Source of the DNA: Archaeoglobus sp.
Lineage (GTDB): Archaea > Halobacteriota > Archaeoglobi > Archaeoglobales > Archaeoglobaceae
Direction of reading: 5' to 3'
Length of the DNA: 64,000 bases
Assembly (NCBI GenBank): GCA_017656505.1
Contig: JACDNU010000008.1
Coordinates: forward strand, 1 to 64,000
The notes under the pieces: generated by a model
Database searches by the model: none
Told to the model about the DNA's origin: nothing
The model's input: only the letters and a program-made list of their open reading frames with translations
Shown: positions 1-8,628 of the stretch, piece by piece
How positions within the stretch are numbered: the stretch's first letter is position 1
Layout of the letters: each line of letters starts with the position of its first letter
Made by a program: the position numbers and the translations under genes

Positions 1-65
1 TGGTTGCATAATTTGTATCTTCTTTATTTATTTTTTGTTATTTTGACACTACCTTAGAATTAACT

Positions 66-281
66 TTGGATTTCTATAGAATTAATGAAAGGAGTTTATT
101 CAAGGATCTGATTGAGAAGCTCGATGAAGCTAAGAAAAATGCAAAGTATATTGGAAACTCCGCAAATCACTTCATTCCAAAAAATTTAAGGCCTAACTGG
201 ATTGAAATAATTGAATCACTAAAGGCTGAGATTGAGAACCTGCAGCGGGCATCCGGAAAACAAAACCAAAACCTGCATTAG
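66..281 (+). other. Weak 71-codon ORF, unrecognised, possibly decayed
   Basis: The reading frame begins with TTG, has no ribosome-binding site and is rich in Lys, Glu and Asn. Its middle looks helical. In the same frame the open sequence continues upstream to a stop at position 9 without an ATG, so it may be the tail of a broken gene. It lies just before two decayed toxin genes, so it could be a former antitoxin, but I recognise no family. Confidence 0.2.
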
Positions 282-336
282 AAGTAGAAGTCTGTTCATG
301 CTCTTTCTCCTCACCAAAAGTACATCATGAAGGTAT

Positions 337-486
337 CCATAATTTCTTTTGGTGATCGATAAGAATAAGGGAACATACAGATTGAGAACTGGAAGGATAA
401 GAATCATTTTTGATTTCGATAAAAATGAAAACGTTGTTTTCGTTAAACGGGTCAATTACAGAGGAAGAGCTTACAAAGATCTGTAA
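337..486 (+). pseudogene. RelE/ParE-type toxin remnant (C-terminal part)
   Basis: The frame ending with TAA at 484-486 encodes a stretch with YRLRTGRIRIIFDF followed by VNYRGRAYKDL. This is the typical C-terminal half of RelE/ParE toxins, where arginines on the strand YRLRxGxxRIIF help the ribonuclease act. The N-terminal half cannot be found: in this frame a stop (TAA) lies at about 334 and there is no start with a ribosome-binding site. The intact RelE-type gene at 41843-42121 has the matching block ([13 protein letters not shown], then HFRGKVY), which supports the assignment. It is probably a dead toxin-antitoxin module. Confidence 0.65.
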
Positions 487-544
487 AATTGCTGTAAATC
501 CAGGGTTATAGATCACCCTGACTTCTGATTTTTTAGATACTATT

Positions 545-799
545 GAAATCGACAGAATTTAGAAGGAATAATTCACTATTGATGCGGAGCAGGAAAACAA
601 GATTCTAATCACAGATGACAAAGATTTTGGAGAACTTATATACAGGTTTGGAAAGCCGTTTATTGGTGTATTGCTGATGGGAACATCGTTTACAGATCTT
701 GAAAATTTAGCCTCCTAAAACAATTTTTAGAAGTTATCAATCGAAAAATAAGTTTGTGTAATAAGGGATGAGACGGTGAGGGTTAGAAGAATACTATAA
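545..799 (+). pseudogene. DUF5615 PIN-like (VapC-related) protein, decayed
   Basis: One frame reads AEQENKILITDDKDFGEL and then GKPFIGVLLM, the conserved core of DUF5615 PIN-like proteins, where the TDDKDFG acidic motif belongs to the metal-binding site. Further on, VIRDETVRVRRIL ending with TAA at 797-799 matches the usual end of the family. In between there are in-frame stops at 560, 569, 716, 728 and 749, and the segment FLEVINRKIS lies in another frame at about 725-755. Two compensating frameshifts and several stops therefore make it non-functional. The family normally acts as the toxin-like partner of a small DUF433 antitoxin, which I do not see. Confidence 0.7.
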
Positions 800-1067
800 C
801 TGTTAACTTGATTTATTCTAAAGGTTTTTATTTTTTTATTAATCTCAGAGAAAACTAAGGTAAAAGCAAGGACAAAGGCAAAGGAAGAGAAGTCTACAGG
901 AAAAGGATAAAGATCTGATGGCGCTCATCTTTTCTTGCTTTTGAAATTGAAATGCTTGAATTTGATGGCTATTTAATCCGAGCACGATTTTAGCGAGAAA
1001 AACCTCATTAAGTTAAAAATAAAAAAATTTTTAAAAAGAATTTTTCTCCGGGTGTTGAGGTGAGGGT
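800..1067. other. Non-coding stretch before the lipoprotein gene
   Basis: This AT-rich sequence has no convincing reading frame, tRNA or box C/D RNA. Its end carries the promoter and ribosome-binding site (GAGGTGAG, about 1057-1064) of the next gene. Confidence 0.5.
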
Positions 1068-2252
1068 ATGAGGGCTTTGAAGCTTGTGTCGGTTCTTATA
1101 TTAATTTTAGTGGTCGTATTAGCGGGTTGCTCCCAATCGCAAGCTCCAGCCAGGCCAACTGCTCAGCCAACTGCCAAACCAACTACTCCACCAACTACCA
1201 AGCCAACTTCCACTCCCTCATCCGGCACATCACCTTCCGCCATAAATGTGCCCGTTTATGGCAACTCGAAGATGTATAGCGCACCAACCTTTTACTACCA
1301 AATACTTGGAATCCCCACAGAAGGCGTTAGTGTTGAAGTTTACTATGTCGAAAATGCAAAGGTAAAGGACATTCTGAACTGGTATAAGGAAAAGCTGTCC
1401 GATTACGAGATAGTTCAGGATATGGCAGTTGCAACAGTAAGCACACCGCAAGGCAGTGCGGAATGGGGTGGAATACTCTTCAAGAAAGGCGATGAGGCTG
1501 TTGGAATATGGGCGATAAGCGGAACGGCTGTTGAGGGAGGAAAAGGTACAGTATATTACATCGTAAAAGGCCCGGTAGACAAGCTAGCAGGGTCGGCCGA
1601 GTATGAGGCAGAGCAGCTACCCTCATCCGATCAGGCGTCTGGAGAAGAGCCAATCAAGAGGTATCCCGGAGCTGTGATGATAAATTACTACAAGGACACC
1701 TCAAATCCGCTTAAGCTGAGCATCGGTATCGATTACGGAACAAAGGATGATGCTGCAAAGGTGGCGGAGTGGTATAAGCAGGAGTTGCAGGCTAATGGAT
1801 GGGCACTCGAGGAGGAATCGGCAGATGACACGGCTTACAGCCTAACCTTCGGTAAAGATAGCGAGTACTTGGATATTGTCATCATAAAGTCCACAGAAAC
1901 CACTGCATACACCGAGATTGACCTGAGCTACACGAAAAAAGGATTACCATCCCAAGACATTGTGTCCGGAGAAGAGCCAATTAAGAGATATCCCGGAGCT
2001 GTGATGATTGAGCACAGCATCACAACCTATGGTGGTGCAAAGATGATAGCAATAAGCTATGGTACGAACGATGACGCAAAGAATGTTTTCAGCTGGTATG
2101 AGGGCGAGCTTAAAAGCAGTGGATGGCAGGTAATGAGCGGCTCGTCAGGTGGAGAATTCACGATCTACGCTAGCAAAGGAGGCGCTGTGATTGAGTTGGA
2201 AATCAGCAAAAATGCGTATACCGAGATACACCTCGCATACACAGCACAATGA
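1068..2252 (+). CDS. Lipoprotein with Pro/Thr-rich linker and tandem repeats
   Basis: This is a secreted, lipid-anchored protein of unknown function, 394 residues long. Residues 1-20 form a signal peptide ending in the lipobox LAGC, and a Pro/Thr/Ser-rich spacer of about 30 residues follows, as in archaeal surface lipoproteins. The mature part has three related units of about 90-100 residues. The last two begin with almost the same block, GEEPIKRYPGAVMI (about residues 192 and 306), and share a WYKQEL/WYEGEL helix followed by NGW/SGW. The first unit (about residues 60-170) has the same WYKEKL helix but a diverged start. The start ATG follows a good ribosome-binding site (GAGGTGAG). No neighbour suggests a substrate. 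Confidence 0.85.
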   Translation: MRALKLVSVLILILVVVLAGCSQSQAPARPTAQPTAKPTTPPTTKPTSTPSSGTSPSAINVPVYGNSKMYSAPTFYYQILGIPTEGVSVEVYYVENAKVKDILNWYKEKLSDYEIVQDMAVATVSTPQGSAEWGGILFKKGDEAVGIWAISGTAVEGGKGTVYYIVKGPVDKLAGSAEYEAEQLPSSDQASGEEPIKRYPGAVMINYYKDTSNPLKLSIGIDYGTKDDAAKVAEWYKQELQANGWALEEESADDTAYSLTFGKDSEYLDIVIIKSTETTAYTEIDLSYTKKGLPSQDIVSGEEPIKRYPGAVMIEHSITTYGGAKMIAISYGTNDDAKNVFSWYEGELKSSGWQVMSGSSGGEFTIYASKGGAVIELEISKNAYTEIHLAYTAQ

Positions 2253-2397
2253 TTCTTATTTTTTAAATTTTTAAGATTAATTAAAAAAATTTGATTATGA
2301 ATGCTTTTGTAAGCTGGAATGGAAAAAGAAAGAAATCTATTCATTAAACAAAAATGGAATTTCGCGGATTTGAGTAATCTGAAATTTCACAGGAAGT

Positions 2398-2407
2398 TTT
2401 ATATATA
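2398..2407 (+). promoter_or_regulatory. TATA box for the PGF-CTERM-like gene
   Basis: TTTATATATA lies about 40 nt before the ATG at 2447 in an AT-rich spacer with no other gene, a normal distance for an archaeal promoter with a short leader. Confidence 0.5.
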
Positions 2408-2446
2408 CTTATAAATCTCCGTTATCGAAAAACTCAGGTGAAAAAA

Positions 2447-3151
2447 ATGGTTTCGAATTTGAGAAAGATCTCGTACGTATTGGTGGGCCTGCTTATACTC
2501 TGCTCACCACTTGTGGCGGCTGAGCAGGCTGTGCATTTCAGCAAGTTGACAGAGTTTTTACCAAATCCACCTTCTGGGTGGGATGCGAATGAGCCTACTG
2601 GTGCAACCCTTTCGACCCCGGAAGGCTCGTGGAGCATGGTTACAAGGGACTACTCCAAAGGCGATAGCGAAGCGAGCGTTACGATTTTCGATTCTGCAAA
2701 TCTGGAGACTGTGCCCTACTGGACTACATGGAACACATTTTACTCATACGAGTCAACCGAAGGGTATGCGAAATCGGTAAATGTGGGCGGATATCCCGCA
2801 TGGGAGGCCTATGACAAGAGCTCTGGTGAATACACATTGTTCATAGGAATAAACAAAAGATTTGGTGTTGTGGTAACCACGAACACGAACAAAGATACCC
2901 TCTATGCGTTTGCGAACTCCATCGATCTCAAGGGGATCGGAGCTCTTGGTGGTGAGTCCTCGCAGCCATCCCAGCCATCCCAGCCATCACAACCCTCTCA
3001 GCCCTCGCAACAAACTCCAACACCACAGCCAACTCAAACACCCAAACCAGCCGAGACGCCAAAGCCAGCAGAAAAGAAATCTCCAGGCTTTGAGTTAGTT
3101 GCTGCAGTTCTGGGCTTGTCTGCGGCTTTCGTACTGTGGAGAAGGAAATAG
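2447..3151 (+). CDS. Secreted protein with PGF-CTERM-like sorting signal
   Basis: This is a 234-residue surface protein. It has an N-terminal signal peptide (about residues 1-25), a compact domain of about 140 residues with WTTWNTFYSYES and a WEAYD motif, then a low-complexity spacer of repeated Ser-Gln-Pro units and Thr-Pro-Lys. The C-terminus has PGFE, a hydrophobic segment and WRRK. That tripartite end resembles the PGF-CTERM signal, which archaeosortase A cleaves to give a lipid-linked surface protein. I chose ATG 2447 over GTG 2438 because AGGTG at 2436-2440 then serves as the ribosome-binding site. The globular domain resembles periplasmic sensor-like folds only vaguely, so its function is unknown. 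Confidence 0.8.
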   Translation: MVSNLRKISYVLVGLLILCSPLVAAEQAVHFSKLTEFLPNPPSGWDANEPTGATLSTPEGSWSMVTRDYSKGDSEASVTIFDSANLETVPYWTTWNTFYSYESTEGYAKSVNVGGYPAWEAYDKSSGEYTLFIGINKRFGVVVTTNTNKDTLYAFANSIDLKGIGALGGESSQPSQPSQPSQPSQPSQQTPTPQPTQTPKPAETPKPAEKKSPGFELVAAVLGLSAAFVLWRRK

Positions 3152-3262
3152 TTAAAAGGGAATAGTTAACTTGATTAATTTTTAATTATTTATTTCAGTT
3201 TTTAATTTATTTTTTAATTTATTTTTAAGTTACTTTCAGGTGTTTATACTTGAATGGCAAGC

Positions 3263-4954
3263 TTACATTCTCTCCAGCGGTTTGATTCCTAACACTTCTA
3301 ATCCGTTTCTCAAAACGATTCTCGTCGCATCCACTATCGCAAGCCTGTGCATTCTTATCTCCTTATCTTCCTTCAAAACCGGGCTCAGTCTGTAGAAATC
3401 GTTAAACTTCATTGCAACATCGAGGACGTAGTCGGCGAATACATTCGGCCTTAGCTCTTTGAGAACCCTTTCAATAACATGGGTGAACTTTGAGAGCAGA
3501 ATTATAAGCTCCCTTTCAACGGGACTGCAGAGCTCTCCCACGATCTCCAAATCCGGCATTCCATTTTCCACCGTCTTTCTCAGAATACTGCAGGCCCTTG
3601 CATGGGAATATTGAATGTAGCTTGCTGTCTGTCTCTCGAAATCCAGAGCTTTTTTCCAGTCAAACGTCATCGGTTTCTCGGGAGCGAGCTTTACAAAATC
3701 AAAGCGAAGAGCTCCGATTGCAACACTCTCTGCAATCTCCCTCTTCTCATTCTCGGACATCTCTCTGTCTTTTATTATGGCATAAGCTTCCTCGTAAACT
3801 CTCTCAATGAGTTCATCCGCCGAAATGAACTTTCCTTTCCTCGTGCTCATCGAACCTTCCGGTAAAGAAACGAATTCGAAGAAAACTATCTCCGGTGGTT
3901 TCAGATTCAAAATTTCAAGTATATCACTTAGCTGTTTCCCGAAGAACTTGTGATCGGAGCCGAGGATGTTTATGAACCTCTCAAAATTCTCATTTTTCCA
4001 GACATGGTATGCAAGATCCCTCGTTATGTAAAGGCTAGTCCCATTCTCTCTCCTCACCACAACATCCTTCTCAAAACCCTTAGATTTAAGATCAACATAC
4101 CATGCTCCATCCTTCTTAAGCAATCCCAGCTCCTCGATCTTTTTCAGCACTCTATCAACGTAACCGTTCCTTATGAACTCCGACTCCCAGACTACCTCAT
4201 CATGCTGAATGTTGAGCCTTTCAAGCGTTTGCTTTATTCCCTCGTAAGCTTTCTCAACCACCTTTCTGAATTCCTTAGAGACTTCCTCGTTTCCGAGTTC
4301 GTATTCAAGCATTATCTCTTCGACTTCCCTTTCGATTTTCTCCTTCTCTTCCTCGTTTTCTTCCATGATTTTGTTAATCGCTATGTAGGCATCTGCAACA
4401 GCATGATCGGGCTTTTTGTTATCCAATTTATCATCCAATCCGAACCTTCTCACACCCAAAATTGCTAAAGCTACCTGCCTGCCCATATCGTTCATGTAGT
4501 AATGCGTTTTAACGTTTAAACCAGCCTTTCTGAAAATCCTTGTCAAGGTGTCTCCTATCACTGAATTCCTTATGTGTCCTATGTGCAACGGCCCGTCGGG
4601 ATTTGCAGAGGTGTGTTCGATCAAAACTTTCTGCTGTTCAGTCATGCTTCCGTAGTCTTCGTCTTCATCGAGAATTGTATTAACTACATCTTCCAAAAAC
4701 TCGTAGCTCGCGTTGAAGTTGATGTATCCGTTTGCAACCTCGACACTCCCTATGTAATCTGAGAGCTCTGGAGTGATGGCGTTTGCAATATCGGCTGCGA
4801 TCTCATCAGGCTTTCTCTTCTGCTCCTTCGCAAGTTTGAAGGCGACGGTGCAAGAAAGATCCGCATGCTCGCTCTCCCTCAAAAATCTTTCTACATCGAA
4901 GCCAAGATGATCTGATAGCTCTTTTGCGATCTCCTTTCTGAAAATTCTGAACAT
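3263..4954 (-). CDS. argS: Arginyl-tRNA synthetase
   Basis: Class I aminoacyl-tRNA synthetase that charges tRNA-Arg in the cytoplasm. The order is an N-terminal Arg-specific add-1 domain (about residues 1-90), the Rossmann catalytic core with the HIGH motif as SANPDGPLHIGHIRN (about residue 117), the MSTRKGK version of KMSKS (about residue 370), and the DALR anticodon-binding domain near the end. The C-terminal LGIKPLERM is a typical ArgS ending, where the final Met is conserved. At 563 residues it is full length. It lies four bases downstream of prf1 on the same strand, so the two probably share an mRNA. A ribosome-binding site (GGTGAT) precedes the ATG. Confidence 0.96.
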   Translation of the reverse strand: MFRIFRKEIAKELSDHLGFDVERFLRESEHADLSCTVAFKLAKEQKRKPDEIAADIANAITPELSDYIGSVEVANGYINFNASYEFLEDVVNTILDEDEDYGSMTEQQKVLIEHTSANPDGPLHIGHIRNSVIGDTLTRIFRKAGLNVKTHYYMNDMGRQVALAILGVRRFGLDDKLDNKKPDHAVADAYIAINKIMEENEEEKEKIEREVEEIMLEYELGNEEVSKEFRKVVEKAYEGIKQTLERLNIQHDEVVWESEFIRNGYVDRVLKKIEELGLLKKDGAWYVDLKSKGFEKDVVVRRENGTSLYITRDLAYHVWKNENFERFINILGSDHKFFGKQLSDILEILNLKPPEIVFFEFVSLPEGSMSTRKGKFISADELIERVYEEAYAIIKDREMSENEKREIAESVAIGALRFDFVKLAPEKPMTFDWKKALDFERQTASYIQYSHARACSILRKTVENGMPDLEIVGELCSPVERELIILLSKFTHVIERVLKELRPNVFADYVLDVAMKFNDFYRLSPVLKEDKEIRMHRLAIVDATRIVLRNGLEVLGIKPLERM

Positions 4955-4958
4955 TACA

Positions 4959-6182
4959 TCACCAGTTGTTTGGTTTAAAGCGGAGTATGGCTGCTATCCC
5001 TCCAAAGGCGTTCATCAGCATCGCTCCCTCTTCAGAGTCTGTTGAGATGAATTCAACCTTTGAACCCATCGATTCGGCAAGCTCGCTCAACTCGAGCACA
5101 ACATCGCTCCGTTCGACTTCTTCCATCTCAACACCATCTTTCTCGCATTTCGGCGGGTTCTCGATTCCTTCTTTGACAGTAACGATCTTCTCCTCTCCGC
5201 AAACTGGGCATCGATAGCGAACCCTTTCGTACCTTAAATCCTCGCTGAGCAAAAGTGTCTCAACCGCTCCAACTTCCAAAGCATTTCTGACCTCTTCCTC
5301 GCCGTAGGCAGCTAGGCCATCTTTCGCAACCTCTTGCAAAAATCTGCCTATCAACCTTTTTTCTCTGATGAGATCAAGCTCCTGCAAGGCATCCTGGGCT
5401 TTCTCAACCAGCTCGAAAAGACCACTTTCATCCGTGTAGCTTACATCGAAAAGCCCTATTACCCTTCTCTGCAGCTCGTGATGCAAATACTCCCCGCTGT
5501 AGAACTCCTCCTTCGTCGGACTCGGGCCACCTATAAGCACACCAACCAAATCCTTGAGATGGGGCAGCAGAGCTTCGCCTGCCTTATCGGCAACCTTCTT
5601 GTAGAATTCGTGAATTGCGATCTCCCTCAACCTCTCGAATCTGACGCTGCTCTGCCCTCCTTGGCGGTGTTTGCCGGGAACCATTGAAGATGTGTAGCTC
5701 AGAACCTCGATCCTTTTGCCCTTTAGAACTCCGACCGTTGCCTCCCTTCTGTCGATAACTATCAGTCCATAGATCTTCTTTTCTCTCAGCATATCTTTTA
5801 GCGGCTCCAGATAGAAACTCGAATCGCAGTGATATTTGTAAAGCGGTACGGGCTCGGGAGGCTCTATGATTTCGGTTATCTGCTTTTGTTTGCCACCACC
5901 AAGATCGATGTTTCCACTCAGGATAACCATCCCGTGCTTCGGCGGTTTCTTGTAATACTTCAGTCTTTGGAGAATAGCTTCTAAGCCAGCGATAACACTC
6001 GTTCTCGTCTGCTTAGATTTTATGTTCGAAGCCTGACTTAGCTCACTCCTTAACTGGTTTGCAACATCGGCTATGTTCTTGTCGGGGGGAATGTAGAGGG
6101 TTATAAGCTCCGTTCCCCGCCCCTTAAGTTTTTCGAGATCCTCAAGTTTCCTTTTAAACTCATAGGTAAGCTTTGTCCCCAT
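4959..6182 (-). CDS. prf1: Peptide chain release factor aRF1
   Basis: Archaeal/eukaryotic class 1 release factor that reads all three stop codons and triggers peptide release. The NIKS codon-recognition motif is present (ASNIKSKQTR, about residue 53), and the peptidyl-transferase GGQ motif appears as PGKHRQGGQSSVRF (about residue 170). The C-terminal domain carries a zinc-ribbon-like CPVCGEE ... PPKCEKDG, used in contacts with partner factors. The length of 407 residues is usual for aRF1. It lies between uppS and argS, all on the minus strand with short gaps, which suggests one housekeeping operon. Confidence 0.97.
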   Translation of the reverse strand: MGTKLTYEFKRKLEDLEKLKGRGTELITLYIPPDKNIADVANQLRSELSQASNIKSKQTRTSVIAGLEAILQRLKYYKKPPKHGMVILSGNIDLGGGKQKQITEIIEPPEPVPLYKYHCDSSFYLEPLKDMLREKKIYGLIVIDRREATVGVLKGKRIEVLSYTSSMVPGKHRQGGQSSVRFERLREIAIHEFYKKVADKAGEALLPHLKDLVGVLIGGPSPTKEEFYSGEYLHHELQRRVIGLFDVSYTDESGLFELVEKAQDALQELDLIREKRLIGRFLQEVAKDGLAAYGEEEVRNALEVGAVETLLLSEDLRYERVRYRCPVCGEEKIVTVKEGIENPPKCEKDGVEMEEVERSDVVLELSELAESMGSKVEFISTDSEEGAMLMNAFGGIAAILRFKPNNW

Positions 6183-6194
6183 GGTATCACTCTA

Positions 6195-6965
6195 TCAATT
6201 TTTTCTAAGATTTCTAAGATTTCTGAGATTTTGCCAAGCTCTTATCGCTCTCAGCAAATCTATTTTTCTGAATTCAGGCCAGTAAACGTCGCAAAAATAT
6301 GCGGTCCCCTTGGCTGACTGCCAGGGGAGAAAATTGGAGAGCCTTTGCTCTCCTCCTGTCCTTATAACCAAATCCACCGATGCCTTACCATCGGTGTAGA
6401 GGAATTTTCCAACGAGATCGGGTGTGATATCGTTCAAATCAACTTTTCCTTCCCTAACGAGGGTTAAAATCTTTCTAACGGCGTCTATTATCTCCTGTCT
6501 CCCGCCGTAGGCGAGGGCTATGTTAAGGAAGAAGTTATCGTAGGCAGAAGTTCTCTCCTCAACCTCCTTCACAGCCTCGAGAACGTAGTCGGGGAGATAC
6601 TCTTTCTTTCCTATAATTTTCACTCTCACCTCACTTTCGTGGATTCTTTTGTCTGAGGAGAGTCTGAATAATTCCTTCCTGATGAGATTGAATATGTTGC
6701 GCTTCTCCTCCTCGCTCCTCTTGAAGTTTTCAGTGGAGAAGGCATAGACAGTAACGTTCTTTATCTTGAGATCCCAGCACCAGTTCAAAACTTCTTCAGC
6801 CTTTCTCGAGCCGAAATAATGGCCGAGCCTCGTCGGCAAGCCTCTGCTTCTCGCATATCTCCGATTTCCATCCATTATGATGGCTACATGCTCCGGCATA
6901 CCCCTTTTGAGGACTTCCGCAGCGAGTCTTCTTTCGTACAGGCTGTAGATCAATCCTAGTCTCAT
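6195..6965 (-). CDS. uppS: cis-Prenyltransferase (undecaprenyl-diphosphate-synthase family)
   Basis: Condenses isopentenyl diphosphate in cis onto an allylic primer to make long polyprenyl diphosphates, which become the archaeal glycosylation lipid carrier. The family signature HVAIIMDGNRRYAR (about residues 26-39) contains the catalytic Asp, followed by GHYFGSRKAEE and a YAFSTENFKRS block, and the C-terminal RTGGEQRLSNFLPWQSA signature is complete. The length of 256 residues is normal. A strong ribosome-binding site (TAAGGAGGT) precedes the ATG. The last residues read NLRNLRNLRKN, encoded by a short tandem duplication that seems to have lengthened the C-terminus. Confidence 0.94.
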   Translation of the reverse strand: MRLGLIYSLYERRLAAEVLKRGMPEHVAIIMDGNRRYARSRGLPTRLGHYFGSRKAEEVLNWCWDLKIKNVTVYAFSTENFKRSEEEKRNIFNLIRKELFRLSSDKRIHESEVRVKIIGKKEYLPDYVLEAVKEVEERTSAYDNFFLNIALAYGGRQEIIDAVRKILTLVREGKVDLNDITPDLVGKFLYTDGKASVDLVIRTGGEQRLSNFLPWQSAKGTAYFCDVYWPEFRKIDLLRAIRAWQNLRNLRNLRKN

Positions 6966-7106
6966 TTTACCTCCTTATTTCTTATGTCTTCTGTCTCTAT
7001 TCTTCTATTCTCTTTCTCCCTTTCTCCTTTTCTCCCCTCGTTTATCTCTTATTATTTATTGCTTATTTTCCTTTGTTTCAACTATTCCAACTTCTACTAT
7101 TATTCG
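6966..7106. other. Pyrimidine-rich spacer
   Basis: On the plus strand this gap is a run of short, imperfect TTCTATTCTC-like repeats. It may include the transcription stop of the DUF2551-like gene and the upstream leader of uppS. There is no gene in it. Confidence 0.4.
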
Positions 7107-7430
7107 CTACTTCTCTTCCAAATATTCATTCAAAATCCTCGTCACGAGTTCCGAATATTCCGGTTTGAGGAAGTATCTGTTCTTTGAGCCGAGTTCCATC
7201 TTAATAATCCCAAGTCTGGCGCTCATTAAGCCAATCATCGCTGAAACACCTCTGGTTTTGATATCAACACCCTTTGCTTGAAGTTTTTTGTAAATCTCAT
7301 CGGTTGTGTACTTCCTTCCGCTAAGCATGAGCTTGAGCATCTCCGCTCTAACACCCTTTCTATCCCTTTCAAGGTATTTCCTCAGTCTTGTTTCAATTTC
7401 TTTTTCTTTTTCCCTTTCTTTCGCTTCCAT
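7107..7430 (-). CDS. DUF2551-like winged-helix protein
   Basis: A 107-residue cytoplasmic protein. A basic, charged N-terminus (about residues 1-30) precedes a domain with KYTTDEIYKKLQ, then GVSAMIGLMSARLGI and a KNRYFL end. This pattern of three helices and a small beta wing suits a winged-helix DNA-binding fold, and I associate it with the archaeal DUF2551 family. No target is known. It sits between a radical SAM gene and uppS on the same strand, without a strong ribosome-binding site. Confidence 0.65.
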   Translation of the reverse strand: MEAKEREKEKEIETRLRKYLERDRKGVRAEMLKLMLSGRKYTTDEIYKKLQAKGVDIKTRGVSAMIGLMSARLGIIKMELGSKNRYFLKPEYSELVTRILNEYLEEK

Positions 7431-7454
7431 GTTTTCAATACCCTTTTTGTCACC

Positions 7455-8474
7455 TTAGAGGGGTTCTACCTCAACAATTATGCGCTTGTAGGTAGGATAT
7501 CTCTCGATTATGCTCAGTCTGAGCGACTCATCTTTGAATCTGTTTCTCCACCTTTTTACCGCTTCGATGCTCGTCTCAATCGATAAGCTTTCGTTTTTGC
7601 TGTTTTCAACGAGGCGATAATGCTCACCTACCATATTCAGAAACTCAATCGCTTTTTGAATTTTTTCTCTCTCGCCCTCAATCAGCCCGCACATTATCGT
7701 TCCATCCTCCGTAATCAAGTAAAATTCAGGATGGTTGTAGGCCATTCTCAGCAATCTCTTGCGGAGCTGGACGGAGTCCTTGAATCGGGCTGTGCAGTAA
7801 TGGAATTTTCTCGTTAGCGAGGCATATTTTTCGGCAATCTCCCTCCCCCCTTTAGCCCCGTAAAAGTCGTCAACCTCGTAACCATGCCTTACGAGATTCT
7901 CATAATTCGTTTGAGAGAATTCCAGCTCGTTCAGGTTGAGAAAGCAGTCGAGCTCGTTTGCCAGTTCGGCAATTTTGGGCTGGAACTTCAAAGCCGGGAT
8001 CTCAAATCCCGCTTCTAGCCCTAAGTCTTTAGAGAGTCTTATCGCGCTCGTAAACCTTTCCGGCTTTTCCAGATTAACTGGATGGAATCTGATCTCATCG
8101 AGGTATGGGGCAATCTTCTCTATCTTTTTTCCATCAGGAAGGCTCGTGTAAAGGTGAACGTGCAGATCATAATCTTTAAGCAGTTTAAGGTATTCAAGCA
8201 CCCTCTCCGGCTTGAGTAAAGGTTCTCCTCCGGTTATGCTTGCTCCCTCTGCCTCCATCAGCTCGATTTCCTCGATAATGTCTTTTTCGCTCCTTACAGG
8301 CCTTTCATTCGCATACACAACATCTTTATTCTTCCTTTCCTCTGAAATCGGGCAGTAAAAGCATGAGTGGATGCACTCTCCAGTAACAAAGAGGACGAGC
8401 TTTCCACCTTCCCTGCACATCCTGCATCCTTCTGGCAAGTAAGTGTAGAAGCTTCCAGCTTCGTTGTCTTTCAT
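7455..8474 (-). CDS. Radical SAM protein
   Basis: A 339-residue radical S-adenosylmethionine enzyme that generates a 5'-deoxyadenosyl radical with a [4Fe-4S] cluster. The cluster motif is CIHSCFYC (CxxxCxxC, about residue 33), preceded by another pair in CRMCREGGK, a possible extra metal site. The GGEP motif for SAM binding appears as SITGGEPLL (about residue 80). The layout resembles archaeal proteins annotated as pyruvate-formate-lyase-activating-like, but the substrate cannot be deduced. The gene ends 24 nt before the DUF2551-like gene and may be transcribed with it. Confidence 0.85.
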   Translation of the reverse strand: MKDNEAGSFYTYLPEGCRMCREGGKLVLFVTGECIHSCFYCPISEERKNKDVVYANERPVRSEKDIIEEIELMEAEGASITGGEPLLKPERVLEYLKLLKDYDLHVHLYTSLPDGKKIEKIAPYLDEIRFHPVNLEKPERFTSAIRLSKDLGLEAGFEIPALKFQPKIAELANELDCFLNLNELEFSQTNYENLVRHGYEVDDFYGAKGGREIAEKYASLTRKFHYCTARFKDSVQLRKRLLRMAYNHPEFYLITEDGTIMCGLIEGEREKIQKAIEFLNMVGEHYRLVENSKNESLSIETSIEAVKRWRNRFKDESLRLSIIERYPTYKRIIVEVEPL

Positions 8475-8628
8475 TCCATTCCACTATCTTTGGCAACCTA
8501 TTAAAAATTAACCAATCTCTCATCAGGTTTGAAAAATAGTTAATAATTATTCGAGAATTTGAGAATGTTAATTGAATTCACTAACTGGATACCTCTCTGG
8601 AGAAATTGAAAAACGGGTATACTATCTT

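Noticed and set aside
2952-3060. CRISPR-like or DNA repeat array
   Set aside because: The repeated CAGCCATCC units encode the Ser-Gln-Pro linker of a surface protein; there are no spacers.
3950-4468. 172-codon ORF opposite argS
   Set aside because: Antisense to the well-supported arginyl-tRNA synthetase; no motif and no ribosome-binding site.
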